Shown one piece after another: positions 13,313 through 25,900 of a DNA stretch of 64,000 bases. The DNA is from Liolophura sinensis (Eukaryota; Mollusca; Polyplacophora; Chitonida; Chitonidae), in contig NC_088306.1 of the NCBI RefSeq assembly GCF_032854445.1, forward strand, positions 562,501 through 626,500, written 5' to 3'. A program made the translations under genes and the position numbers. Numbering within the stretch: position 1 is the first letter of the stretch; every line of letters starts with the position of its first letter. The notes under the pieces were generated by a model. That model was not told the origin of the DNA and ran no database searches. It saw nothing but the letters and a program-made list of their open reading frames with translations.

Positions 13313-13515
13313 ATGTATGTATGTACGTTTGTGTGTGTGTATGTATGTACATATGCGTGTGTATGTATTACGTGTGGATGCGTGTATGTATGTACGTATG
13401 CGTGTATGTGTATATATGCGTGTGTTTATGTATGCACGTGTACGTGTGCGTATGTATGTATGTATGTATGTGTGTATGTGTGTACGTGTGAGTATGTGAG
13501 TACATGTATGTATGC
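13313..13515. repeat. GTAT/TG-rich microsatellite
   Basis: Imperfect (gtat)n mixed with (tg)n and cgtg. It reads as low-complexity C/V/Y/M open frames in three phases, which are artefacts. Confidence 0.9.
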
Positions 13516-13527
13516 TTGGGACTTTAC

Positions 13528-13745
13528 GTGGTACTTACCAATTTTTTTTAGCCATATGACGGGAGGCATTAGATGGGTGTAGATATAATGTGACTTCTTG
13601 TGGCAGTGCGAGTCCATACCGCCAAAGTGCTGCTGTCACTGAAGTAGCGTGCCGAAGGCACCAGAAATGACATCCCACCCAGTCAACGGGCCAACCATGC
13701 GGTCCCGTTTCCATGGTCTTAACTCTCATGGCCAAATTCATAAAC
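13528..13745 (+). mobile_element. Interspersed repeat related to the 45.9 kb element
   Basis: ggtacttaccaattttttt ...agccatatgacgggaggc... tgctgtcactgaagtagcgt gccgaaggcaccagaaatga catcccacccagtcaac. A shorter relative (gtcgtacttaacaatttttc agtcatatgacaacgag) lies at 57019-57057. I recall similar sequence as common in molluscan genomes but cannot name it. Confidence 0.5.
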
Positions 13746-13759
13746 GTATTTTAGCACTA

Positions 13760-15610
13760 ACAAATGTGTAAAAGTACGACACAGGGGATCAACGTCTACT
13801 TAAAGTCAGCGATTCATGAAATGTGATAGGGAAACACAGGACTAAATGTTAAACATACACTTCTAAGTAACAAAATAAACTTTAATCGTCGGTGAGAGGT
13901 AGGTTATCTGTTTAGCTCGTTTCGGGATCCGAAAAGAATCCTTTGTTTGGTCACTAAATTGAATAGAAGCCGACCTAATTGAATAGAAGACGAGCAATTG
14001 TTGAGAGGTTTCACGATATTGCTCCTTTCACCCGGAGTTGTAGGTGCTATCCATGGCCAGCTTTATGATTTATGAACAGGAAAGAATATTACAGTCTGAA
14101 CTGCCAAGCTGTGAGTGACCATCAGCTTGACTTTATGAATATTGTTCCTAGATGGTGTGGTTCAGCACAGTTGAACATTTGAGGAGTCGAGCTCTTCCAT
14201 ACAATTCAGGCTGGAGAATACCAAGGCATTTTCACTTTGTCACCGGGTATATATGTGACGCTAATTCATTTTCACGCCAGTTCGCTACTCGAGGAAACCT
14301 ACAGAAATTTGTTACAACCAATGCACCTCATGTGTCCCGTAAGTCAGTGGCATCGTCCGTTTACCTCACTGGACTATATGGCGGCCTTAGTAATTGCCTC
14401 GATATAATCAAACCAAAACACATCATAATTTAGTACCGAACAATGACACGGCTGACGTTTATCCCCTCAAAGCTTAACTCCGGATCATCTGAACTCCTGA
14501 TTTACCGCGTAGACAGTAGTTTAGCACAATAGTGTAGAAGATAACCCCCCCCCCCCCCCCCCTCCACCACCGTGTAAAAGATAAGAGAGTTTTAAGAGCA
14601 CGCACCTTAACACACCTTTATGAATGCGGCCATAGTGTATCCCACTAAATAGACCCTAAACAATATTCTGCCCTACAATATGAAAGAAAAGCAAGTGACA
14701 TATACAATAACAATTATCCAAACCACCACTCTCCGCCATATATTTTGAAAAACATCCTGAATTAACACATCCGCCGAGTATAGAGCATAGCGTTATGGCG
14801 AGTCAGCACTTTAACCATCTCTGCCAGTGAAGGTAAGGTTTGAACAAACATCAAACAACAAACATATAAGTTGAGTTTGATTTTGTCGTGTTTTGGCACG
14901 TTGTCCACGAACTTTCCCACATGTGACCTACAGCCATGCACCCCATACTGGTGCAAGACGAGTGGTCGCGAACGAACGTACCCTCGACATCGAAAACGGC
15001 CACATGAGCGTCGTCCACTGTCTTTTGTAGACAAGACCCATCGGAACCTGATGCGTGTTAAGTTGACAAATCTGTAGCAAGACTGGCCACGGCTGAAACA
15101 AGTGCATGGATAACTGCTAGACTTGACGCAACATGTTTTAGACCAAACTCAAGAATACTTCTGCAATACGTCTGCAATGTATCTCAGCCATCCGTTCCTA
15201 GTTGTTCCGAAATGTATTAGCTAATAACTGGTATTAAGTCGTATTTTACATTTAATTTTTAGCCAAACTCAGCAGCCATTGCAAGTTAGAGTATAACAGC
15301 AGCAGTTTCAGTTCATACTTAACATAATGTTACACAATGTTTTTAGACTAAGTACAAAATCGAAGATTTGGATTAAAGTTAAATCTGGTATTAAGTCTTA
15401 AAACAGTTTTGAACAAGTGGGCCCTGTACACTACGTAGGAATGCTTGATGTCCAGTTAGCTATCTACCTTCAGTGTGGAGGGTAGGAATGCATTCACCCA
15501 CAGCACAGAACGCACGCAGATTCATCCTACGACACACATGTAACTATGACAGCACAGGAATGCCAAAGCTTCCCTTGACCCACACATATAGGCCATTGAG
15601 AGATCAGTGG
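13760..15610. other. Intergenic, no gene recognised
   Basis: Includes an 18-C run at 14545-14562. Open frames at 14152-14433 (+) and 14762-15034 (-) show no recognisable domain. Confidence 0.45.
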
Positions 15611-16539
15611 TTCTTTATTCAATAAAATAAAAGTATAGTATACGTTGTGACAAAAAATATATATACATATGCAAGGAAGACATAAGTACACATGTACGAG
15701 AATACTTTCCTAATCGTATTTCCTGGAAACAATGAAATAATAAAGACAAAGCTCAAATAGACTGAAAAAATGTTCCTGTATGTACAACCTGTACTATTTT
15801 ACAAGTTTGAACACACTGTGTAAATTTACAGATTACAGAGCTGGCAATTTTAGGATCAGTGAATTAGGCATTACATCTCCAGTATAACCAAATAAATTCC
15901 CATCATAAAGATGTAATATTGATGTACAGAAACTAGCAGCGTATAGACAGGATAACAGGTGTAACTCTGCTGATTATGTAAATTGATTTTAACGGGTTTA
16001 CATTCAGGTGCACAGATACGCCAATTTATTTGTATATACGAATAGCTGCTGTGTACTTACTTTACACCTTAGTACTTGAGTGGAGTTATAAGGCCACAGT
16101 CAAAATCAGTGGTCTCAAAATTGCAAGCAATGGGAACCTGTCCGGCAGTAGGACCTTGACGGCATTGTGTTGATGTCAAATGTTCGTTTCCCAGCTCATA
16201 CTGATGCCGCCACCAACAGAACGACGTTACAGTAGAAACTGATACGTTGTAACATTGTAGACAGTCAGTTACAAATAATTTATGACATAACAATGTCCCG
16301 CGGTCCTGCTTCACACTACCGCCACATCACAGGAATAACAAATATGGGGCTTCCATCCCAATTTGTAGCTCCAAATTTACAGCAGCTTTTGAGAGTGAAA
16401 GCTCTATTGTGTCATTCTGGCTCGATTTACCACAACAACACTTCAGTCTGACAAATATTCATTAAAATATAGTAATAACAATACAAAGAAAAAAAGAAAA
16501 AAACATTAACAGTTTGTGTACTGCATAGTTTACAATATT

Positions 16540-17216
16540 CATGTAGTACACTCACTTCAAAACTTTCCCTCACATCAATTACGGAATTACATTCACATGA
16601 AAATCTGTAAACCTGCATGTGCCGTAACTAACCACCATGTGACATCAACATCCATGTAGTACACTCACTTCAAAACTTTCCCTTACATCAATTACGAAAT
16701 TACATTCACATGAAAATCTATAAACCTCCATGTGGCGTAACTGACCACCACGTGACATCAACATCCATGTAGTACACTCACTTCAAAACTATCACTCACA
16801 TCAATTACGGAATTACATTCACATGAAAATCTGTAAACCTCCATGTGGCATAACTGACCACCATGTGACATCAACATCCATGTAGTACACTCACTTCAAA
16901 ACTTTCCCTCACATCAATTATGGAATTACACTCACATGAAAATCTGTAAACCCTCACGTGCCATAACTGACCACCACGTGACATCAACGTCCATGTAGTA
17001 CACTCACTTCAAAACTATCACTCACATCAATTACGGAATTACATTCACATGAAAATCTGTAAACCCTCACGTGCCATAACTGACCACCACGTGACATCAA
17101 CGTCCATGTAGTACACTCACTTCAAAACTTTCCCTCACATCAATTATGGAATTACACTCACATGAAAATTTATAAATCCCCACGTGCCATAACTGACCAC
17201 CACGTGGCATCAACAT
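16540..17216. repeat. 113-bp minisatellite, about 6 units, with E-boxes
   Basis: Unit begins catgtagtacactcacttca aaactttccctcacatcaat and ends near taactgaccaccacgtgaca tcaa. CACGTG palindromes occur about seven times from 16.75 to 17.2 kb, often in pairs 16-22 bp apart. Confidence 0.9.
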
Positions 17217-17360
17217 CCCTAAAAACATGTACACGGTCTTGAAAATGATTTACTACGTCCGATACCATAATGTACACGGAATCCAATTAAGACATAGGCC
17301 TACTGCACTTGTCTCACCATCCCGTGCTGAGACAATCGCTATTAAATAAAATTTCGTTGT

Positions 17361-17363
17361 GTA

Positions 17364-17395
<32 letters not shown>

Positions 17396-17402
17396 TTATA
17401 AA
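17361..17402. repeat. TA microsatellite
   Basis: taatatatatatatatata... with one gtatatatat interruption. Confidence 0.9.
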
Positions 17403-18607
17403 TAAAACGAGACAGATTATGCCACAAAATAAATCGAGGCAATGCAGCTGAAGTTTATAAGGTGCATTTAGAGTTTGAAACAAATCCAATGACAGGATAG
17501 GATTGGACACTCGAACATCCATTTTGGCGATGTCTTCAACATCCTTACCTGTATACTACAGGAAGACACGGTCAAAGACAAAATGGTGCATATACAGATG
17601 TTCTGCACAACCACATGCATGCAAAAAATATACTGTACACAAGAGTAAAAGAAAAACAAACAATGAATTCATTTCAGTAGAATGAAATAATCCAACTTGA
17701 GTGGAAAACTCATATGGACATAGAAGTTAAAACCTTAAAATATATATCACCTGACAAGAAATAACATGACTGCACTTCTCAGCAAAAGGTAAATTTCACG
17801 TTGTATATTATATATGGTCCCCATAATATCATACTGAACATCTGCTAGACTAGCAATGAAATAAGAACTTCAGTAAAGATTTCAAATAATACTTCATTAT
17901 GCAACAGGAAAGGATGATGTACAGACGATACTTAACATGATCTCTAAAAACACAATAACCTATTTTCAGATTCTCTTCAACACCATTAAATGGAATGAAA
18001 TGTTTGGATTGTAAGGTGGGCCACGACAGTGTGCAGTTTATTAGTTATATATGTCACCTGACCAATGACGTTACTTAGGCGATATACATGTCAATATCGT
18101 CCATCAAGCCCACCATACAACTGGCAGCAATTAGTTCAGTGAAAACCCTTAACCTTTACATCCCACGCAGCGCCCTCTATATTCGCTTTGCTTTACTGCC
18201 ACCACTAGCAAATACTGTAAAGAAATCTTGAATGCCAAGTTCACTGGTGTCACAGCGATGAGGCAGGAAGTGACATAAGAAAATACTCTCTCACAATACT
18301 TTATATACATGCATCCCCTTTATCTAGAGTATTCACAACACGATTCTAACCAAAACCTGAAACAATTTTATAGATGAATGCTCGTTACATAGTTCCGCAC
18401 GGGGACACCAGTGGTGAGGCTAAGCCTAAACAAGCCTTCGTGCATCACAAGTCTAAGCCTGTCTTGAGACTAGAGAGTTGAATATACGCTGTAAAGGGTA
18501 TGGTGGAAGCCATCATTTAAAAAAAAAAGACGAAGTAATGGTATTTTCAGACAGTTTTCAGTGTTCTTTCGGCTGACCATAATGCTAAAATTACACATCC
18601 ACCGATT

Positions 18608-18738
18608 CGATCACTGATTGTGAGGATGCTCCCACTGATTGTGAGGAAGCGCCCACTGATTGTGAGGTTGCGCCCACTGTTTGTGAGGATGCGCCCACTG
18701 ATTGTGAGGTTGCGCCCACTGTTTGTGAGGATGCGCTC
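18608..18738. repeat. 21-bp minisatellite, about 6 units
   Basis: Unit gattgtgaggatgcgcccac t with gaggtt and gtttgt variants. The 21-bp period leaves repeat frames open on both strands. Confidence 0.9.
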
Positions 18739-19945
18739 ACCTTCAAGATCTTTCCTGGTCCAAGGCAGTTTACAGCAAAAAACCTCCACTGGCTGGTCAA
18801 ACATCAAGTAATTAGCAGGTTTAACTTGGTGATGTGAAGCTTTCCAAGTGACTGGATAATAATACAGTACATCCTTAAATCTTTAATTATTAAGATGGAA
18901 TGGGATGGAATGGTGGAAATGAACCTCAAATTTCATTTTGGCAACCTTATTTATAATGCAACCATATGAACCACCAACATATTCGAACCACCAAAATATA
19001 TGAACCACATGACCATGATTGTAATCCCCTCAATTCAAAATCCCCTAACTTCCTCACACAAGTATGGCAAATGTAAAGTTTAACAAAAAATACTAATAAA
19101 AAGTATACACTGTATATTGAATACTTTCCCCAATACTTGGTTTTGTATACACACAATACCTTATATAAGCTACTACAGGTGTAAAAATATATCAAGTTTC
19201 ATAAAAGTGTCTTTCTGAGCAAAACAGTTAATATTTCATTAACATGTAAATTCAGACAATAGTGTAATGTTATTACAGGTCCTAGCAAGAAAATGAAAGT
19301 GAAACCAATGACACAATATTTAACCTTTGACATGTACTGGTAGTGAGCGTCCAATACCAGAAAATTAATATCTTCTCTGACATACTTTGTTACGGCATCT
19401 TGGAATCTTAAAGATGTTAGAGGAACACACAACTGCTGTAATTATGCTCGTGGTAAAAACTGTTCAGCCTAAAATCTGGATGTATTATCAATTTCAAACA
19501 AACAAATATCATAAATCTGATAAATGCTACCAAATTCCCAGATTTTGGAAGTGGTGGGAGAAACAACAAAATCTTGTTATCGCAAAGGAAGATTAGGACC
19601 TGAAGTCATAAGATTGGTGTTATTAGAAACATGAAATGTCCTACGCACAGCATTCTCCCATAAAACATGCATTGGTCATTTAAAAAACTGACTAGAACTT
19701 TATGAGTGAGCGTTTGACAGCTCGTTTTCACCAGGCATCAAACAAAATGATGTTTCTGAATAGTATCTAGGAAAGTTTTGTCAGCTGTCATTTCCTTCAA
19801 CCAATCCAGAGTGGGTTTCATTTCAACCCTGAACTTGTGAGGATGTGCACTAAGTCTGACATTTAGTGACAATACTGGGAAAGCAAGCGCTAAACAGAGA
19901 TCCAGTCAAATAAGAGATTAAAATCAGTATCACCGCTGTGTTGTG

Positions 19946-22900
19946 CTACACTCTTGTGACATTAACAATGTCCCTGATCATTACATATACATCAAACCCC
20001 ACAGCGAACCCGAAATACAAAGGCAGTAAATACTGGAGGTAGTAGACCCAGCCTGGCAACGGCAACGGGATCTGGAGATTCCTGCAACAGCAAAAAAAAC
20101 ACAATTTATTGTTTAATTATTTATTTATTTACTCAAGACCCTTTTCACTCATGCAATAGTGGTCCCTTTTATGGGTGAAGGAAACTGGAGATTCAGTATA
20201 CATAACACCCATGTCAATACCCAAATTCTTCAAACTTTGCAAACGCCTGTGCAACCACGATTTTGAAACATTCTGCGAGATCTATGAGGTGTAGAGAAAC
20301 AATTTGCACAGTTCTATGGAGCTTGCATATTTAATGTCAAAAAAATATCATTTTTAGCATGATTTTAATAACAATTGTATACCTAAATAATACAGAAAGA
20401 AGTGCTTCAGTAGTTGAAAAAGCTGAAGATTTACAGCATATTAACTATAACACTGGTTACGATGGTAGTCATGCACAAATGAAAAACGTTACAAATAATT
20501 AAAAAAACTGGTTCTAAAACCAGATGTCTTCAGGCTGCAGCATGGAAACAATGAACAATTGCTCTTTTGGGGGGGGGGGGATGAGGTTTTGTGCTAGTCA
20601 GCCAGTCCTCACCTTATACCTCAGCCAAAACCACGCTTAACTCACGAGAATAAGACATACATTTAAATAAGAGAGAGAACAAGCTTTAATAAAACTGATC
20701 TAATTTCACATCCTTTAAGGACATAATAGGGAACATTCAGTAATATTTATAATTCCTATTGATTGGATTTTGGAGACAAAGCTACACTGGTTGGGTTAGA
20801 GGATTTCAGGACAGAACAAAAAGTATAATTTTCATACCACACAGAATAACACAATCAGAATATGGTTGAATAAACATCTTGCAAACATGTGAAACGTCTG
20901 AAGTATTATAGTAGCTAGATTTGTACATGAGTCAAACCCGTTACAACGTATACGGAGGTAGCTTGTATCTTACCCAAAACAGTTCCTTTTCGTAGCTTTA
21001 TGCATCATGAGGAAGAGGAAAAAGCCACTCTGAATGTTGAGACTAAGGGAAGCAAACTTCTCTAAAATCTGAACAAAGCCCTGCGGATACAAAAACAAAT
21101 CAGTGATATCACATAACAAGCTGAAAAAAGTCAGCATCACATGGATTTGAACACATGGCTTCATTGGTCATTGGTTTTATTTATTTATTTGATTTGATTG
21201 GTGTTTTACGACATACTCAAGAATATTCCACTTACTCGACAGAGACCAGCATTATAGTGAGAGAAAACCCTGCAGAGCCCTGAGAGAAACCCACGACCAT
21301 TTGCAGGTTGCTACCAAATCCAAATTGGTATTAAAGTGTATGGCCAATGGCTTTATATCAGTACAACAAACGATTTATCTTTGTGTTTTTAAGATATATC
21401 CCACATGTAACTTTGCACAGATAAGCAGGTTTTATCGCAGACAATTCTAGCAGTTAACACACTGTTTCATCATGATTTAGTAGATACAGAAAAGTATTTT
21501 CCCTGGAGAATACAAAGTGTTTTCATGTACCAGTACTTTTACTTTCACTTTCAATATGTCCAGTAACTTACCTTAGGATTTGCCATAGCTATACAAAACA
21601 CAACACTGAAGGCTAGAAGTGAGAGAAAAGAGCCACATACACTGAAAAGAAAAAAAAAACAGCAATCCACTAAAGTGTTAATAAAATCACTTAAATATGT
21701 AAATCTATTTTCTCTGAAAGTATTGGTTGTCTATTTTTAAGTCAAGTTGTCAAATTTTTAAGATTTGCACATATGCTGTGTTCTAAAGTCTGTGATTTGC
21801 CCCAATTTAACTTGACTGCTTCTGGGCCATTTTGACACATGCCCTTATACTTTATACTTTAATCATCCCCATAACACACAGTGTTTACTGCTACTGTCCT
21901 GCTGGTCAAATATTAGCAGCAAAATCAAGACATTTGTGAGGAGAATTAAATCCAAACAAATTACTTAAAACTGAATGACATAGTGTGAAGTTACGCTGTA
22001 GACCAGAAAAAAAAAAATGTTTTTTTTTTTCCAAATCTCAAACTGATAAACAGTTGAAAGCTGACCACATACAAGTCCAGATTTCACTTTTCACGTGCCA
22101 GTTAGGAACGTTCCTAGTCATGATGTTTACCAAGTGACACACAATATTTCTTACCACCCATAATAGTTCACAATTTCAATACCAGAATATTTTCTCACAC
22201 AGTTTTCCTTCCTTTTCAGCTTTTTCAACCACTGCACAATAAACAATACCTAGTTTAAAATCCCATAATACCCACATATAAAGTCTTCAAAGTGTGCTGA
22301 AAAAAGTTGTCTATCATGGTCACTGTAACCGCCCACTTTGAACATTTCTATCATGGTCAATGTAGCCATCTACTTGGAACATTCCTAACATGGTCACTGT
22401 AACTGTCTACTTTGAACATTCCTATCATGGTCACCGTAACCGTCTACTTGGAACATTCCTATCATGGTCACTGTAACCGTCTACTTGGAACATTCCTATC
22501 ACGGTCACTGTAACCGTCTACTTGGAACATTCCTATCATGGTCACTGTAACCGTCTACTTGGAACATTCCTATCATGGTCACTGTAACCGTCTACTTGGA
22601 ACATTCCTATCATGGTCACTGTAACCGTCTACATTGAACATTCCTATCACGGTCACTGTAACCGTCTACATTGAACATTCCTATCATGGTCACTGTAACC
22701 GTCTACTTTGAACATTCCTATCATGGTCACTGTAACAGTCTACTTTGAACATTCCAATCATGGTCACTGTAACCGTCTACATTGAACATTCCTATCATGG
22801 TCACTGTAACCGTCTACATTGAACATTCCTATCATGGTCACCGTAACCGTCTACTTGGAACATTCCTATCATGGTCACTGTAACCGTCTACATTGAACAT

Positions 22901-25900
22901 TCCTATCATTTAATCCAAATGTCACAACTCATTTCAGTTCTGCTCTTTACATTTGATGTTTTGGCTGTCCTCTCCGGTTATTACTGAAAAACCAGATAAC
23001 CATGTAGAGCTTACCATTTTGTATTGCACCATTCGCAGAGTCTCTTACTGCGCGCCTGGAAACGTGCCTTGTAGACCGCAAACTTGTCCTGACTCCACAG
23101 AGAGTCCACCCAGCCAGAGACTGAAACATAGCAGGGGAGATAACTCAGAACTAGGACACTATACCACCTGACCAGAGAGGGAGAGAGCGAGAGAGAGAGA
23201 GAGTCTCTATTCACACTGTACACTTACTGGTGTGATGTAGGGCAGCTCCAATGGTCAGGTAGGACACTGTGGTGCTGATGACAATAAATACCTCCACTAA
23301 TACAGCTATCCACATGTATGAGGGGCAGGGGTCTCCACTAGGACACTGTATACCACTTGACCAGAGAGAGAGAGTCTCTATTCACACTGTACACTCACTG
23401 GTGTGATGTAGGGCAGCTCCAATGGTCAGGTAGGACACTGTGGTGCTGATGACAATAAATACCTCCACTAATACAGCTATCCACATGTATGAGGGGCAGG
23501 GGTCTCCACTAGGACACTGTATACCACTTGACCAGAGTGAGAGAGTCTCTATTCACACTGTACACTTACTAGTGTGATGTAGGGCAGCTCCAATGGTCAG
23601 GTAGGACACTGTGGTGCTGATGACAATAAATACCTCCACTAACACAGCTATCCACATGTATGAGAGGCAGGGGTCTCCACTAGGACACTGTATACCACCT
23701 GACCAGAGAGAGAGTGTCTCTATTCACACTGTACACTTACTGGTGTGATGTAGGGCAGCTCCAATGGTCAGGTAGGACACTGTGGTGCTGATGACAATAA
23801 ATACCTCCACTAATACAGCTATCCACATGTATGAGGGGCAGGGGTCTCCACTAGGACACTGTATACCACTTGACCAGAGAGAGAGAGAGTCTCTATTCAC
23901 ACTGTACACTCACTGGTGTGATGTAGGGCAGCTCCAATGGTCAGGTAGGACACTGTGGTGCTGATGACAATAAATACCTCCACTAACACAGCTATCCACA
24001 TGTATGACGGGTAGTGATCATGGATAATCTACAAGACAACAGAAAAACAAAATTATTTACTTGTGCAACTAACACTTCACAAAGGAAGGAAACCATTATG
24101 ATTCATTTTTGAAAAATGATTTAACTGTCATTAAAGGCCTATTATGTGGTCTTTTGTTTCTGATTAACAAAAAATTAAATAGAATCTGGTCAGTCATGTA
24201 CCACATGTACAGTCTAGCCGGATGGTCTGTCTATCATACACTCACTCTATGCCGAACTTGGCCACACCCTGATCAAACACGCAACCATCCTCCACTTACC
24301 ACCCGTCGGTTCGGCCCACGGGCCACTGTCATGGTGGTGCCATGGTCCGTGTATCATACGCCCATTGTACGCCAACCTTGGCCAGACCCTGATCAAACAC
24401 ACCATCCTCTTCCGCTTACCGCCTGCGCAGGGTAAGCCCACGGTCTGACGACAGTCCGTCTATGGCGGTGCCATGGTCCGTGTATCATACGCCCATTGTA
24501 CGACAACCTTGGTCAGACCCTGATCAAACACACCATCCTCTTCCGCTTACCGCCTGCGCAGGGTAAGCCCACGGTCTGACGACAGTCCGTCTATGGCAGT
24601 GCCATGGTCCGTGTATCATACGCCCATTGTACGACAACCTTGGTCAGATCCTGATCAAACACACCATCCTCCTCCGCTTACCGCCTGCGCCCATGTATCA
24701 TACGATCAGACACACCATGATCCTCCGCTTACCGCCTGCGCAGGGTAAGCCCACGGTCTGACGACAGTCCGTGCATAATGGCACCATGGTCAGTGTATCA
24801 TACGCCCATTGTATGCCAACCTTGGTCAGACCCTGATCAAACACACCATCCTCTTCCGCTTACCGCCTGCGCAGGGTAAGCCCACGGTCTGACGACGGTC
24901 CGTCTATGGCAGTGCCATGGTCCGTGTATCATACGCCCACTGTACGCCAACCTTGGTCAGATCCTGATCAAACACACCATCCTCCTCCGCCTACCGCCTG
25001 CGCCCATGTATCATACGCCCATTGTATGCCAACCTTGGTCAGACCCTGATCAGACACACCATGATCCTCCGCTTACCGCCTGTGTAGGGTAAGCCCACGG
25101 TCTGACGACAGTCCGTCTATGGCAGTGCCATGGTCCGTGTATCATACGCCCATTGTACGCCAACCTTGGTCAGACCCTGATCAGACACACCATGATCCTC
25201 CGCTTACCGCCTGTCTAGGGTAAGCCCACGGTCTGACGACAGTCCGTCTATGGCAGTGCCATGGTCCGTGTATCATACGCCCATTGTACGCCAACCTTGG
25301 TCAGACCCTGATCAGACACACCATGATCCTCCGCTTACCGCCTGCGTAGGTCTAGCCCACGGTCTGACGACAGTCCATGCATGATGGCACCATGGTCAGT
25401 GTATCATACGCCCATTGTATGCCAACCTTGGTCAGACCCTGATCAAACACACCATGATCCCCCGCTTACCGCCTGCGTAGGTCTAGCCCACGGTTTGACG
25501 ACAGTCCGTGCATGATGGCACCATGGTCAGTGTATCATACACCCATTGTATGCCAACCTTGGTCAGACCCTGATCAAACACACCATGATCCCCCCGCTTA
25601 CTGTCTGCATAGGTCTAGCCCACGGTCTGACGACAGTCCGTGCATGATGGCACCATGGTCAGTGTATCATACGCCCATTGTACGCCAACCTTGGTCAGAC
25701 CCTGATCCAACACACCATGATCCCCCGCTTACCGTCTGTCTAGGGTAAGCCCACGGTCTGACGACAGTTCGTGCATGATGGCGCCATGGCCAGTGTTTCA
25801 TCATACGACAGTTCGATGTAACAACATCAGACGTACACTGTAGGCCTTGTATCGAGTCTCGAGCCTTACAGGCCAGGCTCGTACCATAAAGTTATGATGT

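Larger units (their letters stand above)
15614..19945 (-). other. Probable 3' UTR / downstream flank of the transporter
   Basis: After the TAG at 19946-19948 no further coding exon is seen. A minus-strand AATAAA at 15614-15619 (tttatt on plus) is a candidate poly(A) signal that would imply a long 3' UTR. Nearer TTTATT strings at about 18037 and 16024 are alternatives. The stretch holds the 21-bp array at 18.6 kb, a TA microsatellite at 17.36 kb and the 113-bp array at 16.5-17.2 kb, otherwise AT-rich sequence. The UTR end is unproven. Confidence 0.35.

Noticed and set aside
22300-22912. Could the regular 37-bp repeats be a CRISPR array?
   Set aside because: Units are head-to-tail without unique spacers, in an animal intron, with no cas genes.
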